Of a DNA stretch of 39,979 nt, positions 1 through 6,726 are shown in pieces; the first letter of the stretch is position 1, and each line of letters starts with the position of its first letter. The DNA lies in assembly GCA_905235515.1 (NCBI GenBank), contig CAJOLV010000007.1, forward strand, positions 1 through 39,979, written 5' to 3'. Source of the stretch: an uncultured Bacilli bacterium. Its GTDB lineage: Bacteria > Bacillota_I > Bacilli_A > RFN20 > CAG-826. The notes below the pieces were generated by a model. It was not told the DNA's origin. It did no database searches and was given only the letters and a program-made list of their open reading frames with translations. The translations under genes were made by a program, and so were the position numbers.

Positions 1-435
1 AGGACATTTATATGTTTCTTTAATAATTTTAGTGACTTTCACATTTATTGGATCTGCATCAATTTGATATCTAACTTTTTCTCCAATTTTAACTAAGTCC
101 CTTCCACATGTTGGACAAACTAAAGTATCTGGCTTAAGAACGATCACATCAGAAACATATTTTTCAAAATCAATATCTTCAAATTTCTTCTTTCTAGGAG
201 AAGCTTTTTTATCTTCTTTAATAATCTCTTCAACTTCGTTAATTACAACTTTATTAGTCTTTTCGGTTTTAGGAACAAATTGTCTAACATAAGCGATAGT
301 CTTCTTTTCTTTTTGATACATTAAAGCAAGAAGAGCTTTTTCTTTTTCTTTTCGTTCATTAAATAGTTCGGCTTTAAGCTTATTATTTTCTTCTTCTAAC
401 TCTTTAATGCGTTTTAAAGCTTCTTCTAGATTCAT
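1..435 (-). CDS. tnpC: IS66 family transposase TnpC, N-terminal part (runs off the left edge)
   Basis: This is the first 145 codons of the main IS66 transposase; the catalytic DDE region lies beyond the left edge. The visible protein starts MNLEEALKRI and has a Glu/Lys/Leu-rich coiled-coil segment at about residues 1-45. A basic linker follows, and then the zinc-finger region seen in IS66 transposases, with CPTC near residue 117 and a second Cys-Pro (YKCP) at the edge. ATG at 435 is the only ATG before an upstream in-frame stop, and no clear Shine-Dalgarno precedes it, so translation may depend on coupling to tnpB. The tnpA-tnpB-tnpC order is the canonical IS66 layout. Whether the full transposase is intact cannot be seen from this window. 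Confidence 0.9.
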   Translation of the reverse strand, partial: MNLEEALKRIKELEEENNKLKAELFNERKEKEKALLALMYQKEKKTIAYVRQFVPKTEKTNKVVINEVEEIIKEDKKASPRKKKFEDIDFEKYVSDVIVLKPDTLVCPTCGRDLVKIGEKVRYQIDADPINVKVTKIIKETYKCP

Positions 436-516
436 ATCAATAGTGTATCAAAATAATTTTAAAATTACAAAGTAATTTTAATTAGTAATAGATTAATAAG
501 ATAATTATAATAAAAA

Positions 517-532
517 GAGACTTATTAGTCCC
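517..532 (-). promoter_or_regulatory. Stem-loop with U-run between tnpB and tnpC
   Basis: On the minus strand GGGACT and AGTCTC form a six-pair stem (one G-U) around AATA, directly after the tnpB stop and followed by TTTTTA. It resembles a weak intrinsic terminator or attenuator that would lower read-through into tnpC. Inferred from base pairing only. Confidence 0.4.
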
Positions 533-880
533 TTAATAATATTTCACATCTAGTTGAGGCTTTACTTTATGTTCGATAACATCAAGTCCTTTGAATAGCC
601 AATCTAATTGCCTTTTATCGATGTTTATTCTTTCTCCGATTTCTGGCCATTTAAAATTACCAACGGTGATTTTGTTTTGTAATAACCAAAAGCCATATTC
701 GTTTTCATAATAGATTTTGACCATTTTCTTGTTTCTAGCACAGAATATAAAAACAGAATTAATAATTTCAGCAGGAGAAAAATTAAAAGCGACAAGTTGC
801 TGTATTTTCATTATTCCCATCTTCATGCTTGTCGGTCCTGAATATAAGTGAATTTGGTTTATGCAGTCAAACTTAATCAT
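533..880 (-). CDS. tnpB: IS66 family accessory protein TnpB
   Basis: This 115-residue protein has the usual IS66 TnpB (Orf2) length and motif order: LYSGPTSMKMGI near the N-terminus (family pattern: G-x-T-D-M-R-K-G), then SVFIFCARNKKMVKIYYEN (family: lFvFcnrrrdriKil), then GFWLLQNKI and GNFKWP. TnpB is required together with TnpA and TnpC for transposition of IS66-type elements, although its biochemical role is unresolved. Its ATG overlaps the tnpA stop by four bases (ATGA), indicating translational coupling. It looks intact. The familiar Asp of the T-D-M-R motif is Ser-Met here, a mild divergence. Confidence 0.92.
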   Translation of the reverse strand: MIKFDCINQIHLYSGPTSMKMGIMKIQQLVAFNFSPAEIINSVFIFCARNKKMVKIYYENEYGFWLLQNKITVGNFKWPEIGERINIDKRQLDWLFKGLDVIEHKVKPQLDVKYY

Positions 881-1242
881 AATATTTTATCCAGGATTTT
901 CATCGCTTGTTCTAATGAGGTGGTGATTTTAAGGTTCTTATATTCAATAACGACTATCGAATGATCAAATCTAGAGAAGTGGCGTGATTTCTTGATTATT
1001 TCATTGTCAGTTAATATGTTCATAGTCGCATCATTTGATTTAATCAAATTGTTTGGACTGTTTTCATCAAAGTTTAATCGAACGAATCTTCCTTCAATAT
1101 CGTGATATGCATCAACCCATGTTCTAAATGTTTCTCTATTTAAGCCATTTCTATCGGCGAATGTTTTAACGGGAAGACCTGATACTTTCCATTTCTTAAC
1201 AGCTTCCATTCTCTCAAAATCTGTATAGTATTTCCGTGACAT
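877..1242 (-). CDS. tnpA: IS66 family accessory protein TnpA
   Basis: A 121-residue protein with an N-terminal helix-turn-helix of the IS66 TnpA/IS3 OrfA type (residues about 1-50: MSRKYYTDFERMEAVKKW, then VKTFADRNGLNRETFRTW). This probably contributes to recognition of the element's ends. The start is set at 1242 because AAAGGAG lies seven bases upstream of this ATG; the in-frame ATGs at 1272 and 1284 have no such site and would put the hairpin described separately inside the coding region. The stop overlaps tnpB by four bases. It appears intact. Confidence 0.88.
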   Translation of the reverse strand: MSRKYYTDFERMEAVKKWKVSGLPVKTFADRNGLNRETFRTWVDAYHDIEGRFVRLNFDENSPNNLIKSNDATMNILTDNEIIKKSRHFSRFDHSIVVIEYKNLKITTSLEQAMKILDKIL

Positions 1243-1247
1243 AAAAA

Positions 1248-1270
1248 GCTCCTTTCGTAACGAAAAGAGC
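1248..1270 (-). promoter_or_regulatory. Hairpin that hides the tnpA ribosome binding site
   Basis: On the minus strand the arms GCTCTTTTCG and CGAAAGGAGC form a ten-pair stem (one G-U) with a three-base TTA loop. The 3' arm contains the AAAGGAG Shine-Dalgarno of tnpA, five bases before the start codon. Other insertion sequences use such structures to block translation from transcripts that enter from neighbouring DNA. The pairing is seen; the role is inferred. Confidence 0.6.
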
Positions 1271-1295
1271 ATATATTCATACAAAAAATGTTGGT

Positions 1296-1320
1296 AGGGT
1301 GTTATTTAACGACGTTTACA
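1296..1320 (-). repeat. IS66 element terminal inverted repeat (tnpA-side end)
   Basis: Read on the minus strand the element appears to begin TGTAAACGTCGTTAAATAAC at 1320. IS66-family elements typically start with (T)GTAA-x-CGTC, so this is taken as the outer end, about 50 bases outside the tnpA hairpin. The other end lies outside the window, so neither the matching repeat nor the 8-bp target duplication can be checked. Confidence 0.6.
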
Positions 1321-1377
1321 ATGATTTAGTGAATGGTTTTCCAAACACTATATTTTCTAAAACATACTGAGCAAAAG

Positions 1378-1411
1378 CGCCATAAGTGGTAAAAAATATA
1401 TACTTTTGGCG
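1378..1411. repeat. Imperfect inverted repeat between the IS end and the ATPase remnant
   Basis: CGCCATAAGT (1378-1387) and ACTTTTGGCG (1402-1411) are inverted copies matching at 9 of 10 positions with an AT-rich 14-base spacer, just before the RBS of the ATPase remnant. It could be an operator of the lost gene or a trace of an older insertion. Confidence 0.35.
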
Positions 1412-1433
1412 GAATTGCGTGGAGGATGATACT

Positions 1434-1855
1434 ATGATTGTTGGAAGAAAAAAGAGCTAGATTATCTTAGAAATACAATAAATGATGATAAATCTAATTT
1501 CATTGCCATATATGGAAGGAGAAGAATTGGAAAGACTTTTTTGGTTAATGAAGCGTTTAATTATAAATTTACTTTTAAAACAGCGGGCCTTGCTCCAAAC
1601 AAGGAAAACCCTAAATCATCGAATAAAGCCGCTCAAATAAAACATTTTGTAGAAAATTTAAAAAAATATGGAATGGATATTAATGAGAAAGTTGAAAACC
1701 GGGAAAAAGTTTTTTCATTATTGGATGATTTTGTAAAAAATAATTCAATTAAGTCTGCAATTCACCTTATTCTAGTTACGTCATATGGTTTAAATGATAA
1801 GTCAAAACTAAATTTAGTAACTAAAGTTTTGACTTTGTAAGACCTATTCATATAG
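1434..1855 (+). pseudogene. Degraded DUF234-type AAA ATPase
   Basis: ATG at 1434 follows GGAGG and opens MIVGRKK, then reads into a stop because the A-run at about 1444-1449 is one A short. Restoring one A gives the normal start of the DUF234/archaeal-type ATPase family (MIVGRKKELDYL), followed by the Walker A stretch IYGRRRIGKTFLVNEA and the typical F-x-F-K-T-A-G-L. After about 75 residues the protein jumps directly to the family's C-terminal signature (SIKSAIHLILVTSYGLNDKS), so Walker B and most of the middle are deleted. A premature TAA at 1838 stands where the family usually has an acidic residue before DLF, and the old stop is at 1853. It therefore carries three lesions and is non-functional. 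Confidence 0.8.
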
Positions 1856-2020
1856 GCATGAGTTAAATGTGGAATTCCTTTTATTGTTTATAAGTGAGTT
1901 TCAAATTTTCACGATTATGATAGGGGTTGCACTCTCTTGAGGTAAAGGGGGTTGCAATTGCGCGAAGGTTTGTACAAAATGGTGAAATTCCCCTAATGGA
2001 ATAGGTTTTCGTATTTATAT

Positions 2021-2089
2021 TATAATAGTGGGCACATGGATGAACTCTCTGGGGTCCATTGAATTGCGGGAATTGACTCCCGTTTTTTT
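2021..2089 (+). ncRNA. Possible short transcript: -10 box, hairpin and intrinsic terminator
   Basis: TATAAT at 2021-2026 would start RNA near 2033. The expected product has an ATGGA/TCCAT stem (2036-2060 region) and then CGGGA-N6-TCCCG (2067-2082) followed by seven T. This makes a roughly 55-base transcript unit. No -35 box close to consensus is visible, and no known RNA family is recognised. It may be a fossil of a regulator of the lost genes. Confidence 0.3.
2067..2089 (+). terminator. Intrinsic terminator-like hairpin
   Basis: Five-pair stem CGGGA/TCCCG with a six-base loop, directly followed by TTTTTTT (2083-2089). It lies between the ATPase and DUF3800 remnants. Confidence 0.55.
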
Positions 2090-2102
2090 CTTTTAAATCT
2101 TT

Positions 2103-2256
2103 ATGAAAAGCAAAAAAAGAATTAGACATTTATGTCGATGAAACAGGCGATGAGTTCCAATATTGCAAGGCTAATCCACTATATATTATTTCTTTTGCGT
2201 GCGCTGAAAATGTTAAACTAAATGACTTCGCCGTTATCTATCTAGAGTCAGTATGA
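2103..2256 (+). pseudogene. DUF3800 protein, N-terminal fragment
   Basis: Reading MKSKKELDIYVDETGDEF then NPLYIISFACAEN resembles the start of DUF3800 proteins (pattern: xELxIFVDESGDFG...YYIVSxVF). An A-run at 2112-2118 holds one A too many, so the ATG at 2103 is out of frame with the rest. The frame closes at 2256 after about 50 codons, whereas intact family members are much longer. The Asp of the D-E-T-G-D motif is kept. This is a decayed 5' fragment, and the family call rests on a short match. Confidence 0.5.
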
Positions 2257-2339
2257 TGCGAATTATTGCTTACCATTATTATTTTGAAGAACTGTACATT
2301 TTTATGGACATTATTCTTTGTGATTAACATAATTTAGTC

Positions 2340-2518
2340 ATGAAAATTAGAACACTTTATCACGGCGTGATGTCGTCATCGGATATCGTGCTGACGATAA
2401 TTATTTCAATTACGCTTGGAATTTCTTAAATAACGTTATTTCATTAGAAAAAATCTCAAATTGTTTCAAAGGGAAGAGAAAAAACATTTATAATCATCAT
2501 TGGATATTTGTTGAATAA
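2340..2518 (+). pseudogene. DUF3990 protein remnant
   Basis: ATG at 2340 gives MKIRTLYHG, the typical opening of DUF3990 proteins (LYHGS). The next recognisable piece, DVVIGYRADDNYFNYAW then FLNNVISLEKIS, is the family's later conserved block (DVVIGYRADDSYFSFA...FLNNTISL), but it is in another frame starting about 2369. The central part is therefore deleted with a frameshift at the junction. The frame ends at 2518. DUF3990 genes are common in gut Bacillota, often beside small DUF3791 genes in toxin-antitoxin-like pairs; no partner is visible here. Confidence 0.65.
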
Positions 2519-2545
2519 TAACAATAATAGTAATTGGTAAACTAT

Positions 2546-4378
2546 ATGGAAAAGAAAAACAAGCACTTATTCTTCTGGATTGCCTTTCCAATTGGATGGA
2601 CAATTATTTTAACATTCATTATTTTTTATTTTGATTTGGCTAATGGTCCATTAATTTGGTTCATTTTAGAATTGACTCTCTTAGTAGCGTTCTTTCTTAT
2701 CAGGGTCTTGTTCAGAGATAAGAAGAAATGGATGAGATTATTAACGTGGGTTGGTTTTGTTTTTACCACAATTGCTATTATGAGTTTTAATCAAACGCCA
2801 TATCGAAAGAAAAGTGCAGCGTATTATAAAAATCCTGAATTAATCGCCGAACCTTTGCAACTTAATCAAGGCAAAGTTCAAGGTTTCTATAATGAAGATA
2901 AAAGCGTTCAAGTATACGCTGGTATACCATACGCCCAAGCGGAAAGATGGAAAGAACCAAAAGAATATACTTGGGAAGGCACTCTTGATGGTAGATATTT
3001 TGGAGCGAGAAGCATGCAACCAAAATCTAGTTCATTAATGAATTCTTTAGTGGATATGTATTCCGAAGGTGGATGGCATCCAAATTTCAAAATGCAACCT
3101 CACCAAGATAGAGAAGAAGGTGGATTATATTTAAATATTTGGAAACCAAATACTGCTGATACTAATTTACCAATCTTATTCTATGTTCATGGTGGTTCTT
3201 TAACTACTGGCTCAGGTGCGGACGATAATATCAATGGTGAAACCATGGCGAAACACGGTGTCATTATGATCACCATTCAATACCGTTTAGGTATATTTGG
3301 TTATTTTGCTCACCCAGATTTAAAACAAGAAGCCTTAAATGAAACAGGTCATGCGACAACTGGTAACTATGGTTTGTTGGATCAAGTGTTTGCCTTAAAA
3401 TGGGTCAATGATAATGCAGATAAATTTGGTGGTGATAAAAACAATATCACTATCGCAGGAGAAAGCGCCGGTAGTTCCAGTATCTCCGCCCTATGTTCAA
3501 CCCCGTTAGCGAAAAACCTATTTAAAAACGCTATCGGTGAATCATCATCTTTAGTAATTAGGAAAGTTCCTCATACTTATAGAACTGAAAAAGAGGCCTA
3601 TGAGACTAGTGAAAAAATTTTAAAAGAATTCAAATGTTCAACTATTAATGAATTAAGAAAAATTAAAGCAGAAAAATTAGTGGAAACATCATATTCAAAT
3701 TCAGCAATGATGTTAGATGGTTATGCCTTAACTAAAGATCCATATCAAGTTTATAAAGATGGTGAGAATAATGAGCAAGCCTTATTAAATGGCTATAATG
3801 TCAAAGAAGCTGATGCTTTTGTTGTTCCAATGTATCTTTTATCTCCAACTAATAAAAAGAATATTACCGATAGATTGATTAATACATTTGATAAAGAATG
3901 CGCTAATCAAATCTGTGCTTTATATAAAGATGAAATTGATAAAGATGCTTTTAATACATTTAATGAAATCTTTACAGTTTACTGGTTTGTTTTACCACAT
4001 CATTCTTGGTCGAATATGGCAAGAGCAAATGGTTTAGATGTATATAGATATCAATTCACTAAAGAGAATGGTTATTATGGAACTTACCATTCTGGTGAAA
4101 TAGTGTATGCTTACGGAAATCTTCATTTAAGTGATAAGCAATTTGCCTATGATAAGAATGATTATCAATTAGAAAAGACAATGACAAATTATTGGGTCAA
4201 TTTCGTAAAGACAGGTAATCCAAATGGAGAAGGTTTACCGGCTTGGAATAAATATTCATCGGATACCGATAAAGTCATGGAACTAGGCTCACATGTCGGA
4301 CCTATCGAAGATAAATATTTAGCGCTTTATGACATCATAGATGCGTTCTTGTTAAGACAGATTGAGCAGGATAATTAA
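2546..4378 (+). CDS. Membrane-anchored type-B carboxylesterase
   Basis: A 610-residue alpha/beta-hydrolase of the carboxylesterase type B (COesterase) family. About 80 N-terminal residues contain three predicted membrane helices (roughly 7-30, 35-57 and 63-82). The catalytic domain follows: oxyanion loop His215-Gly-Gly in YVHGGS, nucleophile Ser307 in GESAG, and catalytic His515 in YHSGE. An acidic residue after GYNVKEAD is the likely third triad member. The family hydrolyses carboxylic esters; the natural substrate is unknown. The domain would face outside if the third helix is the anchor. ATG 2546 is preferred over TTG 2534, but neither has a strong RBS. The HAD gene starts four bases after its stop, suggesting co-transcription. 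Confidence 0.85.
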   Translation: MEKKNKHLFFWIAFPIGWTIILTFIIFYFDLANGPLIWFILELTLLVAFFLIRVLFRDKKKWMRLLTWVGFVFTTIAIMSFNQTPYRKKSAAYYKNPELIAEPLQLNQGKVQGFYNEDKSVQVYAGIPYAQAERWKEPKEYTWEGTLDGRYFGARSMQPKSSSLMNSLVDMYSEGGWHPNFKMQPHQDREEGGLYLNIWKPNTADTNLPILFYVHGGSLTTGSGADDNINGETMAKHGVIMITIQYRLGIFGYFAHPDLKQEALNETGHATTGNYGLLDQVFALKWVNDNADKFGGDKNNITIAGESAGSSSISALCSTPLAKNLFKNAIGESSSLVIRKVPHTYRTEKEAYETSEKILKEFKCSTINELRKIKAEKLVETSYSNSAMMLDGYALTKDPYQVYKDGENNEQALLNGYNVKEADAFVVPMYLLSPTNKKNITDRLINTFDKECANQICALYKDEIDKDAFNTFNEIFTVYWFVLPHHSWSNMARANGLDVYRYQFTKENGYYGTYHSGEIVYAYGNLHLSDKQFAYDKNDYQLEKTMTNYWVNFVKTGNPNGEGLPAWNKYSSDTDKVMELGSHVGPIEDKYLALYDIIDAFLLRQIEQDN

Positions 4379-4382
4379 TAGT

Positions 4383-5054
4383 ATGTTGTTTTTAGGCAAA
4401 AATATTAAATTAGCAATTTTTGATTTAGATGGCACTTTGATAGAATCCACCTCAATTTGGACAGATATTGATCGAATGTTTTTTGCTAAACGAAACATGG
4501 AGATTCCTCCTACTTATGGAACAGAGATTGCACACGTAGGTTTAAATAAGGCCGCTAAAATAACAGTGGAAAAATATCTCCCAAATGAAGATGTTGAATC
4601 TATTAAAAAGGAATGGCTAGACATGTCTATTCAAGCATATAGAGAAACAATCCCTTTAAAGGAAAATGCTTTAGAAGTATTAAAAATCCTTCATGATAAT
4701 GGAGTGATTATTGCTTTGGCGACCGCGAACAGTAAAGACATCTATGAGCCATGTTTAACGCGATTGAAAATGTTTGAACACTTCGCTACAATTGTGGATG
4801 TTAACTCTTGCAAGGAAGGCAAAAACTCTCCTGAAATCTATGACAAAATTGCCACTATGTTTGGCGTTAAAAGAGAGGAAACGGTCATCTTTGAAGATAT
4901 GTTAGTTCCTATCAAAACAGCATTTAAGGCTGGCTATAATGTAGTGGGGGTTTATGACAAATATTCAACCAAAGATGAAAAAGTGGTAATTAATAATAGC
5001 CACTTATATATCAAAAACTATTTAGAGATTATTAATCTTTTAAAATTGATTTAA
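4383..5054 (+). CDS. HAD superfamily phosphatase (beta-phosphoglucomutase-like)
   Basis: A 223-residue HAD hydrolase with nucleophile Asp14 and acid/base Asp16 in motif I (FDLDGTL), Thr/Ser of motif II in LATANS, the motif III Lys in CKEGKNSPEIY, and the motif IV acidic residues in FEDMLVPIKTAFKAG. The helical cap lies between motifs I and II (about residues 20-90), as in the beta-phosphoglucomutase/phosphoglycolate phosphatase subfamily. It dephosphorylates a small phosphometabolite; the substrate cannot be assigned. ATG 4383 begins four bases after the esterase stop, and the next gene begins six bases after its own stop, so the three genes are probably one transcript. An in-frame upstream start at 4362 would overlap the esterase and adds nothing conserved. 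Confidence 0.8.
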   Translation: MLFLGKNIKLAIFDLDGTLIESTSIWTDIDRMFFAKRNMEIPPTYGTEIAHVGLNKAAKITVEKYLPNEDVESIKKEWLDMSIQAYRETIPLKENALEVLKILHDNGVIIALATANSKDIYEPCLTRLKMFEHFATIVDVNSCKEGKNSPEIYDKIATMFGVKREETVIFEDMLVPIKTAFKAGYNVVGVYDKYSTKDEKVVINNSHLYIKNYLEIINLLKLI

Positions 5055-5060
5055 ACTATT

Positions 5061-5696
5061 ATGACTTTTGAAATATTAATACAAATTATCTTTTTAGGAA
5101 TAGGTTTATCCGCTGATGCATTTTCGGTTGCTTTAACCGATGGATTAACATATTCAGATATCAATAAGAAGAAATCGTTCTTTATCGCTTTTGTCTTTGG
5201 CTTTATGCAAGCTCTCATGCCATTGATTGGTTTTTGGCTTGTTGAAGTAGTGGAAATCACTGCTGGAGATATTGCTGGAGAAAATGCTGGTCAAGTGATG
5301 GCCACAGTGGTGTGCTGGATTGCTTTTGCCTTGCTCTTATTTATCGGCATAAAGATGCTTATTGAATCTATATTAGAAATGAAAAAACCAGCGGAGGAAA
5401 AAGAACCAAAGAAATTCTCCCTTAAAGAAGTGTTGTTATATGGCATCGCTACTGCGATTGATGCTTTAGCGGCTGGTGTTGCTATGCATACTGGCATTTC
5501 AACTACATCGACTGTGTGGTTACATGTTTCTATTATTTTAGTATTAACATTCTCCATCTCCTTATTTGGTTTGTTCTTAGGTAAACAAATCATGAAATTG
5601 TTAAAGGGTAAATACGAGATATCTGGCATTATTGGTGGTATTATTCTCATCTTGTTTGCGGTCTGGGTCATACTCAGCCATTATTTAGGTATTTAA
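5061..5696 (+). CDS. mntP: MntP-like manganese efflux pump
   Basis: A 211-residue membrane protein with six predicted helices in two related halves, as in the MntP (formerly YebN/DUF204) family of Mn(II) exporters. Each half has its conserved acidic motif: Asp19 in GLSADAFSVAL and the Asp of GIATAIDALAAGVAM. GFMQALMPLIGF is also typical. It protects cells from excess manganese. The start at 5061 is six bases after the HAD stop and lacks a clear RBS, so it may rely on coupling. Family assignment is good; metal specificity is inherited from the family. No Mn-responsive leader is seen because the gene sits inside an operon. Confidence 0.85.
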   Translation: MTFEILIQIIFLGIGLSADAFSVALTDGLTYSDINKKKSFFIAFVFGFMQALMPLIGFWLVEVVEITAGDIAGENAGQVMATVVCWIAFALLLFIGIKMLIESILEMKKPAEEKEPKKFSLKEVLLYGIATAIDALAAGVAMHTGISTTSTVWLHVSIILVLTFSISLFGLFLGKQIMKLLKGKYEISGIIGGIILILFAVWVILSHYLGI

Positions 5697-5722
5697 CATT
5701 TAAAAACCGATAGATTAATCTA

Positions 5723-5747
5723 ATTCGTCAACAAGGTTGGGCTTTTT
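5723..5747 (+). terminator. Weak intrinsic terminator candidate
   Basis: A CAAC/GTTG stem with an AAG loop followed by GGGCTTTTTT, shortly after the mntP stop. The stem is short, so this is a weak call. Confidence 0.3.
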
Positions 5748-5803
5748 TACATAAACAATTGCAAAATAAAATGATAAAATTAATTCAAAACGGGGTGTTA
5801 ATT

Positions 5804-6709
5804 ATGCAATTAGTAATTTTAGCGGCAGGTATGGGCTCCAGATTCGGTGGCCTTAAACAAATGGAACCAATGGATGATTATGGAAATTTCATCCTTGATT
5901 ATTCGGTTCACGATGCCTTATTAGCGGGTTTTGATTCCGTTATTTTCATTATCAAAAAAGAGCATTTAGAAATATTTAGAGAAACAATTGGCAAACGCGT
6001 TGAACCATTAGTGAAAACACAATATGCTTTCCAAGATTTAAACGATTTACCAGAACCATATAAATGTCCAGAAGGTAGAAGTAAACCATGGGGCACCGCT
6101 CATGCGATATTAGCGGCAAGAGATTTAATTAATGATGATTTTATTATCATCAACGGCGATGATTACTATGGTCAAGAGACCTATAAAGTCGCTGCAGAAT
6201 ACTTAAAGAAATTACCAAAAGATAGTAAAGGTAAATATGCAAATGTAGCCTTTAGAGTGGCTAATACACTCGCTGAAAACGGCTCAGTTAAAAGAGGTGT
6301 TTGTTTTCAAGATAAAAAACATTTCTTAACTAAGATGATTGAATCTAGTGTGGAACGCGATAAAGATGGTGTTATTAACGCTACTCCATTAGATGAAAAG
6401 ATTCCTCCATTTAAATGTGATGATAGTCAATTAGTGTCTATGAATCTATTTGTCTTTACAAAAGATGTGATGGGATTATTAAAAGAAAAATTTCCAGCAT
6501 TCTTAAAAGATAATATTAGTAATCTCAAAAGCGAATATCTCATTCCAGAAGTGGTGAGCGAAATAGTGGGCGAAGGTAAAGCTACACTAGAATTATTAGA
6601 AACTCCATCAGTCTGGTATGGGGTAACATATCGAGAAGATAAACCATCAGTAGTTAAAGCCTTAAAAGACTTCACTGATAAGGGTTTATACAAAAAAGGA
6701 TTGTATTAA
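5804..6709 (+). CDS. Sugar-phosphate nucleotidyltransferase-like protein
   Basis: A 301-residue NTP_transferase fold protein. The nucleotide-binding signature is at the N-terminus (ILAAGMGSRFGGLKQ), and the metal-binding Asp pair is in IINGDDYYG at about residues 110-120. Such enzymes couple NTPs to sugar phosphates or related alcohols; the specific substrate is not recognisable. ATG 5804 is chosen because GGGGTG lies six bases upstream and the conserved motif starts immediately. The longer reading from 5759 lacks an RBS and adds a non-conserved extension. It is followed by a bidirectional terminator and stands as a single gene. Confidence 0.75.
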   Translation: MQLVILAAGMGSRFGGLKQMEPMDDYGNFILDYSVHDALLAGFDSVIFIIKKEHLEIFRETIGKRVEPLVKTQYAFQDLNDLPEPYKCPEGRSKPWGTAHAILAARDLINDDFIIINGDDYYGQETYKVAAEYLKKLPKDSKGKYANVAFRVANTLAENGSVKRGVCFQDKKHFLTKMIESSVERDKDGVINATPLDEKIPPFKCDDSQLVSMNLFVFTKDVMGLLKEKFPAFLKDNISNLKSEYLIPEVVSEIVGEGKATLELLETPSVWYGVTYREDKPSVVKALKDFTDKGLYKKGLY

Positions 6710-6726
6710 ACAATCCTTATTTTTTA
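6692..6726. terminator. Bidirectional intrinsic terminator between convergent genes
   Basis: AAGGATTG (6696-6703) and CAATCCTT (6711-6718) form an eight-pair stem with a seven-base loop. It is flanked by an A-run on the left and a T-run on the right, so it can end both the (+) nucleotidyltransferase and the (-) glnS transcripts. Its left arm lies within the last codons of the nucleotidyltransferase. Confidence 0.85.

Larger units (their letters stand above)
1..1320 (-). mobile_element. IS66-family insertion sequence (partial)
   Basis: Three IS66-type genes in canonical order (tnpA, tnpB, tnpC reading leftwards) plus a recognisable terminus at about 1320. The left part is outside the window. 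The flanking DNA on the right holds only gene remnants, as expected for an accessory, insertion-tolerant spot. Confidence 0.85.
1856..2102. other. Non-coding remnant DNA
   Basis: No convincing gene is seen on either strand. An 82-codon open frame on the minus strand (1881-2129) has no RBS and an unbiased composition. Two GGGGTTGCA-like stretches (about 1923-1960) are present but not otherwise interpretable. A TATAAT box at 2021 and a terminator-like hairpin at 2067 are listed separately. Confidence 0.5.

Noticed and set aside
1434-1460. Phase-variable ATPase controlled by the A-run
   Set aside because: The gene also has a large internal deletion and a premature stop, so restoring the frame would not restore a working protein.
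1881-2129. 82-codon open frame on the minus strand
   Set aside because: No RBS, odd composition, and it runs antisense across the DUF3800 remnant and the terminator-like hairpin.
5291-5671. 126-codon open frame antisense to mntP
   Set aside because: Shadow of a well-supported membrane protein gene; no RBS or family match.
5759-5803. Longer nucleotidyltransferase starting at 5759
   Set aside because: GGGGTG lies directly before ATG 5804, where the conserved N-terminal motif begins.
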